Shown piece by piece: positions 25,719 to 32,334 of a stretch of 64,000 nucleotides of DNA (its first letter is position 1; each line of letters starts with the position of its first letter). Made by a program: the position numbers and the translations under genes. Below the pieces are notes generated by a model. The model was not told the DNA's origin. It did not search any database and saw only the letters and a program-made list of their open reading frames with translations. This DNA is from Flaviaestuariibacter flavus (GTDB lineage: Bacteria > Bacteroidota > Bacteroidia > Chitinophagales > Chitinophagaceae), in NCBI RefSeq assembly GCF_004337505.1, contig NZ_SJZI01000042.1:606388-670387 (forward strand), given 5' to 3'.

Positions 25719-26603
25719 ATGAACAACCATAAGACCTCCACCCGCCCCAAAGTTGTCGAGGCGGTCTACCCGGTAAACCCGGTGGATTACCACGGCCTCA
25801 TCACGTACACGGCGCTGCCGGCCAGCAAGCTGCCGATGGAGCGGCTCGACCCCTTTATTTTCCTGAACCACCACGGTGTACAACGTTTCGGGCCCAACAA
25901 TAAGGGCCTGCCGTTTGGCCCGCACCCGCACAAAGGCTTTGAAACAGTAACCTTTATCGTCGAAGGCGACCTGGTGCACAAGGACAGTACCGGCTTCGAA
26001 AGCAACATCAAGGCCGGCGGTGTTCAGTGGATGACCGCAGGACGCGGTATCATTCACAGCGAGCAATCTTCAGCAGAATTCATGCGGAACGGCGGCAACG
26101 TTGACATTCTTCAACTCTGGGTGAACCTGCCTGCCCGGCTGAAATCAAGTGCACCGAACTACATCGGGCTGCAAAAGGACCAGGTTCCTGACCTCACACT
26201 TGACAACGGTAGCGTAACGATACACCTCGTCTCCGGCCTGTGGGAGGATCGAAAAGCGCCGATCCTGTCACTGTCGGATGTGCACCTCGCCACTGTCGGA
26301 TTTAAAGAAGGCGGAACCGTGGACATCCCGGTTCCTGGCGATCACTCGGTACTTTTCTATGTGATCAAAGGGAACGTCACAGTAAACGGCGCTTCCGCAG
26401 CGGCGCATAATCTGGTAGTTTTCGGCGCTGGTGAACAAATCAATGTCGAGGCAACGAGCGATGCGCTGATCCTGTTCGGCCATGCTGCGCCGACCAATGA
26501 GCCGATCGTTGCGCGCGGTCCCTTTGTGATGAACACACAGGCGGAGATCGACCAGGCTTACCAGGATTTTCAACAAGGAAAATTCGGCGGCTGGAACCAC
26601 TGA
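25719..26603 (+). CDS. Pirin-family cupin protein
   Basis: 294 residues from the ATG at 25719. It is a bicupin. The metal ligands of the first cupin are visible as His69 and His71 (GPHPHKGFETVTF) and His113 and Glu115 (GRGIIHSEQSS), with WMTAGRG before them. Bacterial pirins include quercetin-2,3-dioxygenase-like enzymes and redox sensors. Pairing with an HxlR regulator suggests induction by quinones or electrophiles (inference). yceI follows in the same direction after 45 bases. Confidence 0.93.
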   Translation: MNNHKTSTRPKVVEAVYPVNPVDYHGLITYTALPASKLPMERLDPFIFLNHHGVQRFGPNNKGLPFGPHPHKGFETVTFIVEGDLVHKDSTGFESNIKAGGVQWMTAGRGIIHSEQSSAEFMRNGGNVDILQLWVNLPARLKSSAPNYIGLQKDQVPDLTLDNGSVTIHLVSGLWEDRKAPILSLSDVHLATVGFKEGGTVDIPVPGDHSVLFYVIKGNVTVNGASAAAHNLVVFGAGEQINVEATSDALILFGHAAPTNEPIVARGPFVMNTQAEIDQAYQDFQQGKFGGWNH

Positions 26604-26648
26604 GACAACTATTTCTTAAACACATACAATCTGTAAAACGACAATATC

Positions 26649-27197
26649 ATGGCAACAACAAAATGGTCATTAGACCCCACACACAGCGAACTCGGATTTA
26701 AGATCCGCCATCTCATGATCACCAACGTTTCCGGCTCCTTTCAGACCTTTTCGGTTGAAGCGGAAACTGAGGGAACCGACTTCACTACTGCAAAAATTTC
26801 GGTGACTGCCGATATGGCTTCCATCTCCACCAACAACGCACAGCGCGATGCGCACCTCCGGACGGCCGACTTCTTCGAAACGGAAAAGCATCCGGAGCTG
26901 AAGTTCGTTTCCACGCGCATCGAAAAAGTAGGCAGTGAGAACTTTACGCTCTATGGCGACCTGACGCTGAAAGGTGTGACCAGGCCCGTGAAACTGAACG
27001 TGGAGTTCAGCGGTGTTACTAAGGACCCCTGGGGAGGCGAACGTGCCGGATTCACGGTTAACGGTAAGATCAACCGAAGCGATTGGGGTGTCAGCTTCAA
27101 TGGGGCACTCGAAACAGGTGGCGTCATGCTGGGAGAGGAAGTGAAGATCCACAGCGAAGCGCAGCTGGTAAAGCAGGCCGCGGTCCAGGCAGCATAA
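26649..27197 (+). CDS. YceI-family lipid-binding protein
   Basis: 182 residues. It starts TTKWSLDPTHSELGFKIRHLM, the YceI signature, and continues with the lipocalin-like pattern (AHLRTADFFETEKHPELKFVS; LYGDLTLKGVTRPVKLNVEF; INRSDWGVSFNGALETGGVMLGEEV). The family binds polyisoprenoids such as quinone-like lipids. There is no signal peptide, so it is predicted cytoplasmic. It probably shares the pirin transcript. Confidence 0.95.
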   Translation: MATTKWSLDPTHSELGFKIRHLMITNVSGSFQTFSVEAETEGTDFTTAKISVTADMASISTNNAQRDAHLRTADFFETEKHPELKFVSTRIEKVGSENFTLYGDLTLKGVTRPVKLNVEFSGVTKDPWGGERAGFTVNGKINRSDWGVSFNGALETGGVMLGEEVKIHSEAQLVKQAAVQAA

Positions 27198-27276
27198 TGT
27201 TCTGCCGGCAAACGTTTCATAATCGCCTCGAAATCCCGCGTAGACCGTCTGGCTAAATCCCGCACCTGGTTCGCAC

Positions 27277-27306
27277 AATACCCGCTCCTGCAGCGGGTAT
27301 TTTTTA
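27277..27306 (+). terminator. Terminator downstream of yceI
   Basis: ATACCCGCT (27278-27286) pairs with AGCGGGTAT (27292-27300) around CCTGC, followed by TTTTT. The remaining gap to 27471 holds only a short CCGGCAG-CTGCCGG inverted repeat and the next -7 box. Confidence 0.82.
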
Positions 27307-27452
27307 TGTGTCGCGAAAATAGACACGTACAAAGCTCATTTCCGGTCATCCGGAGCGATTCCGGCAGACTGCCGGTATGCACTCTCTATTATTGCTCCGT
27401 AAGAAAACTACCTAGCTGGTCAAAAAGGCCCGCGCCGGTTCAACCAGATCAA

Positions 27453-27460
27453 TAGTTTTG
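27453..27460 (+). promoter_or_regulatory. -7 promoter box of the small gene at 27472
   Basis: TAGTTTTG matches TAnnTTTG exactly and ends 11 bases before the ATG, which predicts a leader of only a few bases. Confidence 0.5.
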
Positions 27461-27471
27461 TCTACCCTTTT

Positions 27472-27678
27472 ATGAACCATACGACAAAATCCCTGGACGC
27501 ATTGCAGGAAGAATTGCGCCATTACGAAGCCCGCTATCATCATATTTATTCAAACCGGCAACCGGCGCTGGAGCTGATCCGCGTCAGATCCCGGATCGTA
27601 GGCCTGCAAAAGCAGATCGCCCGCCTCGGGGAGCACGAAATACAGGAACACTTTTCTTCAACACTTCAAGCGCACTGA
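27472..27678 (+). CDS. Small helical protein of unknown function
   Basis: 68 residues (MNHTTKSLDALQEELRHYEAR). It is almost entirely predicted helix with charged heptad-like spacing (EELRHYEARYHHIY; ELIRVRSRIVGLQKQIARL), possibly a short coiled coil. It has no recognised domain. It has its own -7 box and starts a tight run of three genes (gaps of 2 and 10 bases). Confidence 0.6.
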   Translation: MNHTTKSLDALQEELRHYEARYHHIYSNRQPALELIRVRSRIVGLQKQIARLGEHEIQEHFSSTLQAH

Positions 27679-27680
27679 TT

Positions 27681-27782
27681 ATGGCAAGCCGGGAAAAGAA
27701 GTTATTGCTACAGGGCGTGCTGTTGCTTTTTGCGTTGTTTTTTGTCGCTTGTATTTTGTTGGCGATCCATTTCCTGACCTGA
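27681..27782 (+). CDS. 33-residue single-pass membrane peptide
   Basis: The ATG at 27681 opens MASREKKLLLQGVLLLFALF and continues as one hydrophobic helix to the TGA at 27780. A basic N-terminus followed by a helix predicts an inner-membrane miniprotein with its N-terminus inside. It starts two bases after the previous stop and ends 10 bases before the next gene. The function is unknown. Confidence 0.5.
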   Translation: MASREKKLLLQGVLLLFALFFVACILLAIHFLT

Positions 27783-27792
27783 CACGATAGAA

Positions 27793-28050
27793 ATGCAGTT
27801 TTCACAAGAAGAGCGCTTCGAGCAGCAGATCGGCGGGCGGCGCTATCTTTTTATCCGGATGTACCACCCGGATTTACCGCTGACCTATCACATTCATACT
27901 GAAGTGGGGCACCGGCGCCAGGTCTTTCGCCTGCAACGGGTACAGGAGGAATGGAAGATCCTGTCTTCCGCCCAGGTGCCCGGATTTGCCTATATCGACC
28001 GGGAGCAACTGGTTGCCGCCATACTGGATTACGAAAAAAGGCGGACCTGA
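27793..28050 (+). CDS. Small protein of unknown function
   Basis: 85 residues (MQFSQEERFEQQIGGRRYLF). The pattern looks like a compact beta-rich fold (RRYLFIRMYHPDLPLTYHIHTEV; WKILSSAQVPGFAY) with a C-terminal helix (DREQLVAAILDYEKRR). It is not recognised. It lies in a tight group with the two small genes upstream, so a shared transcript is likely. Confidence 0.6.
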   Translation: MQFSQEERFEQQIGGRRYLFIRMYHPDLPLTYHIHTEVGHRRQVFRLQRVQEEWKILSSAQVPGFAYIDREQLVAAILDYEKRRT

Positions 28051-28206
28051 AATTCCTGGGTAAGGCGCGCTCCGTGGCGCGCCCGGTTGCACCGATAACT
28101 TCGCTGCATACCCGGAAAAATTTTTGGAAAACGGCAGAGCTTCACATTTGTTTTTTATTCGATATTTGGCCGATTACTTTAGACACCCTACCATACTTAG
28201 CGCCAC

Positions 28207-28401
28207 ATGGAACCGTTATCAAACTTCCAGGATATGGAGCCCGCCAGGCTGCGGATCCTCCTGGATTCATTAAAGAAAGATTTTGAAGAGGCCGTTGCCC
28301 TAGGCAGGCCTTATAAAGAGATCAATGCGCTGTACAAAGCCCTGAAGAGCGCCCAGTTTACCCTCAGTCATAAAGAAGCGGAGTTGGCCAAAACGGAATA
28401 G
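28207..28401 (+). CDS. Small helical protein of unknown function
   Basis: 64 residues (MEPLSNFQDMEPARLRILLD). It is predicted as two helices (ARLRILLDSLKKDFEEAVAL and EINALYKALKSAQFTLSHKEAEL). It is similar in size and helical character to the product at 27472 but without obvious identity. A separate transcript is possible, since 156 bases separate it from the previous gene. Confidence 0.6.
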   Translation: MEPLSNFQDMEPARLRILLDSLKKDFEEAVALGRPYKEINALYKALKSAQFTLSHKEAELAKTE

Positions 28402-28468
28402 GGTACCTGTTTCTTGCCTGCTATTGTATTCTTTCCAGTGAAAGGGGATCTGACAGGATCCGCAGCCG

Positions 28469-29248
28469 TTATCCTGCTACCATCCGTATGAATTCGGTCG
28501 CACGGGCCATCGTGGCTTCCATTGCTTCCTTATGCGGTGTATGTCCCACGCCGTCCGGTAGAAATACGGATACGGTTCCCCGCACGCCGTCCCGGATGCC
28601 GTTCACCTGCGCGTCCGTTCCGAAATTGTCTGCGCTGCCCTGGATTAGCAGCACCGGGCAGGTGATGCGGGGGAGGAAGTGCGTGATGTTCCAATTGCGG
28701 AAGCCGGGATTCAGCCAGGTATCGGTCCAGGCACGGAAGACTGCTTCCGTCTTGTCGCCATGGTAGCGCGCGAGGCGCGCCTTCAGGTCGGTTTCGATGT
28801 AGGCGCGCAGGGCTGCGCGGATGCCGTCCAGCGTTTCTTCTTCAACAAAGATGTGCGCCGCTTCGGAAATCACCGCGCGGATGCCTTCGGGATATTTGGC
28901 AGCCGTGATGAGTGCGATAGAGGCGCCGTCGCTGTGCCCGAAGAGGAGCGCATTGCCGATGCCCAGTTGCAGCAGCAGTGCCTGCAGCGTGTCGGCTTCC
29001 TGCTCGAGGTAGACGGGCGTGCGGGCGCCGGTAGCGAAAGGTTCGGAACGGCCATAGCCCCTGCGGTCGTATACCAGCAGGTTGCAATCCGTAGCCCCGG
29101 CTAGCCGTTGCGGGAAGTCGCGCCAGAGGCTGACGCTACCCAGCGAGTCGTGCAGAAACACGAGGGTAGGGCGGCCGGGATGGTCTTCGGCCCGATGAAC
29201 AAAAAGCCCTTGCCCCTTGCAGGTAATCATGCTATCGGTAGTGCTCAT
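28469..29248 (-). CDS. Alpha/beta hydrolase
   Basis: 259 residues from the ATG at 29248 (MSTTDSMITCKGQG). Fold markers are LVFLHDSLGSVSLWRDFP (oxyanion region), YDRRGYGRSEP, the nucleophile elbow GHSDGAS with the catalytic Ser, LLIQGSADNFG with the acid Asp, and the catalytic His in GVGHTPHKE. The substrate cannot be assigned. Upstream codons to 29293 are open but less likely used. Confidence 0.88.
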   Translation of the reverse strand: MSTTDSMITCKGQGLFVHRAEDHPGRPTLVFLHDSLGSVSLWRDFPQRLAGATDCNLLVYDRRGYGRSEPFATGARTPVYLEQEADTLQALLLQLGIGNALLFGHSDGASIALITAAKYPEGIRAVISEAAHIFVEEETLDGIRAALRAYIETDLKARLARYHGDKTEAVFRAWTDTWLNPGFRNWNITHFLPRITCPVLLIQGSADNFGTDAQVNGIRDGVRGTVSVFLPDGVGHTPHKEAMEATMARATEFIRMVAG

Positions 29249-29346
29249 GGGAAAGCGGCAAATATCGGAACCTACGGGTCGCCATGACCGCAAAACAGAA
29301 GGCCAAAACCCAATTCCGGCCTGATATTCGCTGATGCGCGGTCGTG

Positions 29347-29541
29347 ATGGAGATCGTCAAAATACAGTTCCAGACGCCGCAGGACTTCCAGCGCTTTCGC
29401 AAGCTGGCGCTGGAGCGTGTGGTATCGGTCAACATTGCCGAGCTGTCGATGATCTGCCATTGCTTTATGTCGGATATCGCCAACGCCATCAACCTCTTCG
29501 GTGCCACTATTACCGACGCGCCGATACGGCCATCCGGCTAG
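29347..29541 (+). CDS. Small protein of unknown function
   Basis: 64 residues from the ATG at 29347 (MEIVKIQFQTPQDFQRFRKL); GTG one codon upstream is an alternative. It ends after a Cys-containing helix (AELSMICHCFMSDIANAINLF). It has no recognised domain. It is convergent with the receiver gene at 29624 and divergent from the hydrolase. Confidence 0.5.
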   Translation: MEIVKIQFQTPQDFQRFRKLALERVVSVNIAELSMICHCFMSDIANAINLFGATITDAPIRPSG

Positions 29542-29623
29542 TGCCAGTTCTGACAGGGAAACGATTTTACTTCGCAGATCAGCTTGGCCTTGCCTGATAC
29601 CGGCGAAGGCGCCTGCTTTCACA

Positions 29624-30046
29624 TCACGCTACCGGCTGAAAGGGTCGGCAGCAGACACTGAGGAGGTACACCGAAATTTTTTTCAGGAAAGAATAATCAT
29701 CGGGCTTGGTGAAGAAAACCGCACCCTGCCGCTGAAAGTGCTCCTTGTCCACCGGGTTGGCGCTGGAGGTGAGCACCACCACCGGCACGCTCCGCAGCAC
29801 CTCGTCGTGCTGTATGCGCTCGAAGGTGGCCTTGCCATCGAGCAGCGGCATGTTGATGTCGAGCACGATGAGGCAGGGAAGCTTTTGCGCGCTGGACCGC
29901 ATCTCGTCGAGGTAGTCAAGGGCTTCGAGCCCGTTGCGCACGCAGTCGATCTCCACCTGTGGGTTTACGAACGCCAGGGTGCTGATCAGCATCTCGCGGT
30001 CATCGGAGTCGTCGTCTACAAGCAAAATTTTATTGGGTTGCATCAT
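29624..30046 (-). CDS. Single-domain response regulator (receiver)
   Basis: 140 residues. It is a CheY/Rcp1-like receiver: acidic pocket DDD near 11-13, phosphoacceptor Asp in LIVLDINMPLLDG, conserved Thr/Ser in VVVLTSSANPVDKEHF, and Lys in FFTKPDDYSF. There is no output domain, so it must signal through protein contacts. Its ATGA start overlaps the stop of the PAS histidine kinase by 4 bases, which makes it the likely cognate partner. Confidence 0.93.
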   Translation of the reverse strand: MMQPNKILLVDDDSDDREMLISTLAFVNPQVEIDCVRNGLEALDYLDEMRSSAQKLPCLIVLDINMPLLDGKATFERIQHDEVLRSVPVVVLTSSANPVDKEHFQRQGAVFFTKPDDYSFLKKISVYLLSVCCRPFQPVA

Positions 30047-31266
30047 GTGGTTTCGGGTTGCACAAATCGGGTTCCGGTATTTTCTGTTATAGACGGCGGC
30101 GTTGCCGCGGGTAAAAGAATGGTGACGGTCGTGCCTTTTCCTGTTTCGCTTTCGATCGTGATCTCGCCGTCGTGGTTGGCCGCGATCTTACGGCACAGCG
30201 CGAGGCCAACACCGCGGCCGCTTTGCGTGTGCAGGCGCTTGAACAGCTCGAACACCTGCTCGCGGTACTGCGGCTCGAAGCCGATGCCTTCGTCGCATAT
30301 CTCGATCCGCAGGTATTCATCGTAGCGGTAGTGTCCTTCCACGTTGCGGAAGCGGTTGCGTTGCAGCGGTGTCAATTGCACCCGCACCCGTGCCGTGCCG
30401 CCCGGCTTACGGAAGCGCACCACGTTGTGCAGCAGCTGGTACAACAACAGTTGCAGCTGCTCGCCATCGGCCCTGATGGGCAGCAGGTTTTCTTTTTCAA
30501 TGAGAAGTGCGGCGCCCGGCAGGTCTTGCTCCACCTGCTGCTGCACCAGGGGCAACAGGTGGCAGAGATCCACTTCGCGGAGGCGAAGTGGCCGTTCACT
30601 TACCCACACAAATTGCTGCATGCCCTGGATGATCTCGCGCAGGTGGCTGGTGACGCGGCGGATCTTGCCGGTCATTTCCTCCACGCCTTCGCTGCCCTGT
30701 AGCTCCGTGAGCATGGTGGTGAACACCGACAGCTTGCGCAGGGGCTCCTGCACTTCGTGGGTAACGGCATGATTGAGCTGGCGCAGCTCGGCGGCCCGCC
30801 ATTCGGCCAGTTGCATCTGGCGTTCTATCTCTTCAACCTGCTGCTGCAAGGCTATCCCCGCGCCAAGCAGCTCGGTGTTTTCGTGCAGCGCCGTTTCTGC
30901 TGCCTTTCGCGCGGCGATAAGTTCGCCCTCGTACTGCTGCCGGCGGCGCACTACAATGCCGGCGCAATGGAACTGTCCTTCAGCTCCGGAGCGCGCATTG
31001 AGCAGCACCGGCAGCTCGCTGCCGTCGGCACAGCAAAGCGACAGGTAAATTTCTTCGGCACTGCCCTGCAGGCGCAGCAGGGGATGCAGGTGGGTTTGAA
31101 TAAAGATGCGCGTGGCTACGGTGAAGATGCGCGTAGCCGACGATCCGTCAAGGCTTCCCGGCGCATAACCGAGCACCTCGTGGCAGGTGGCGTTTGCTGT
31201 AATAAGGGTGCCCTCCGCGTTGACCACGAAGTAAAGGCAGGGTGCATTTTCCAGGTAGGCTTCCAT
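30043..31266 (-). CDS. RsbP-type PAS domain histidine kinase
   Basis: 407 residues. The N-terminal PAS domain (1-120) has the pattern known from RsbP-like phosphatases: ENAPCLYFVVNAEGTLI, GYAPGSLDG, RIFIQTHLHPLLRLQGSAEE and ADGSELPVLLNA. A coiled coil (about 120-180) follows, then a dimerisation helix with the phospho-His in NHAVTHEVQEPLRKLSVF and an ATPase domain (CDEGIGFEP; GRGVGLALCRKIAANHDG). There are no membrane helices, so it is cytoplasmic. It starts one base after the RsbQ-like hydrolase stop and overlaps the receiver gene by 4 bases. The histidine kinase replaces the PP2C phosphatase of B. subtilis RsbP. Confidence 0.92.
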   Translation of the reverse strand: MEAYLENAPCLYFVVNAEGTLITANATCHEVLGYAPGSLDGSSATRIFTVATRIFIQTHLHPLLRLQGSAEEIYLSLCCADGSELPVLLNARSGAEGQFHCAGIVVRRRQQYEGELIAARKAAETALHENTELLGAGIALQQQVEEIERQMQLAEWRAAELRQLNHAVTHEVQEPLRKLSVFTTMLTELQGSEGVEEMTGKIRRVTSHLREIIQGMQQFVWVSERPLRLREVDLCHLLPLVQQQVEQDLPGAALLIEKENLLPIRADGEQLQLLLYQLLHNVVRFRKPGGTARVRVQLTPLQRNRFRNVEGHYRYDEYLRIEICDEGIGFEPQYREQVFELFKRLHTQSGRGVGLALCRKIAANHDGEITIESETGKGTTVTILLPAATPPSITENTGTRFVQPETT

Positions 31267-31267
31267 G

Positions 31268-32074
31268 TCAGGCGGCCGTGGCCAGGTATTCTTTGATAAG
31301 TCGGATCGTTTCTTCGGGCTCGCTCATATGCGGGCAGTGGCCGGTGGCCTTCATCACGCGCAGGGTGCTTTGCGGCAGGGTTTGCGCGAGGTAGTCGCCC
31401 ACGGTGCGCGGCGCGATGATGTCGTCGGAGCACTGGAGGATGAGCGAGGGCACGCGGGCATGACGCAGGTCGCGGCGGTTGTCGGAGAAAAAGGTGGTCT
31501 CGGCAAAGCGGCGCGCGATCTTCGGGTCGGTGGAGCAGAAGCTCTCGGTGAGCTCGGCGCCCAGCTCGGGACGCCCCGGCTGCCCCATGATGGCCGGCGC
31601 CAGGAAGTTGGCCCAGCCGATATAATTCTTCTCCATCGTATCCAGCAGTCCTTCGATGTCGGCCCGCGAAAAGCCGCCGTTGTAGCCGTCGTCGTTGATA
31701 TAGCAGGGCGAAGGGCCCACCATGATGAGGCGCTCAAAGCGCGCCGGCTCCTCGTTGGCCGCCAGCAGCCCGGTCATCGACGATACGGAATGACCCACCA
31801 GGATCACATCGTAGAGGTCGAGCTCGCGGCAGATGTCGAGGATGTCCTGGGCGTAGCCGCGGAGGCTTTCGTAGCGCGCCGGGTTCCAGGCGCTGATGTC
31901 GGATTTGCCGGAGCCCACATAGTCGAAAAGGATGATCTTGTAGTCGTTTTCGAAGGCGGGAGTGAGGTAGCGCCACATGTTCTGGTCGCAGCCAAACCCG
32001 TGGGCGAAGAGCAGGGGCCGGGTGCCCTTGCCGGAAATGCGAACATTGTTGCGCCGGAGTACGGAAGAATCCAT
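31268..32074 (-). CDS. rsbQ: RsbQ-family alpha/beta hydrolase (sensor hydrolase)
   Basis: 268 residues, the size of B. subtilis RsbQ. Shared signatures include FAHGFGCDQNMWR, FDYVGSGKSD, MVGPSPCYIND, MEKNYIGWA, FCSTDP and PSLILQCSDDIIAP. The catalytic triad is Ser96 (GHSVSS), Asp218 and His246 (GHCPHMS), at nearly the RsbQ positions. RsbQ hydrolyses a small molecule and activates the PAS phosphatase RsbP in energy stress; plant karrikin and strigolactone receptors are in the same family. Here it leads a three-gene operon with a PAS kinase and receiver. No signal peptide is seen. Confidence 0.94.
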   Translation of the reverse strand: MDSSVLRRNNVRISGKGTRPLLFAHGFGCDQNMWRYLTPAFENDYKIILFDYVGSGKSDISAWNPARYESLRGYAQDILDICRELDLYDVILVGHSVSSMTGLLAANEEPARFERLIMVGPSPCYINDDGYNGGFSRADIEGLLDTMEKNYIGWANFLAPAIMGQPGRPELGAELTESFCSTDPKIARRFAETTFFSDNRRDLRHARVPSLILQCSDDIIAPRTVGDYLAQTLPQSTLRVMKATGHCPHMSEPEETIRLIKEYLATAA

Positions 32075-32334
32075 TGTATGTGCAGGTTGAAGGGTGAAAA
32101 CCCGTTGAGGGGACTGACAAATTTGGTCTAATTCCGGCAGACCTCCAACCCCGGCGGCCCGCCGGACCGGTATTCTAATGGCAGCGTCGCTCCACCGGCC
32201 GTTCTCACCCTGCGGGCGGTAGCGTTAATTCTTGCTTTCTAATACGGAAACCGGTCTTCATTGCCCGGCCGTCGTTAATTTTATGCACAGTTTGACCTTT
32301 TATCAAAATTCACCCTTGATCTGTAAACACCCCC

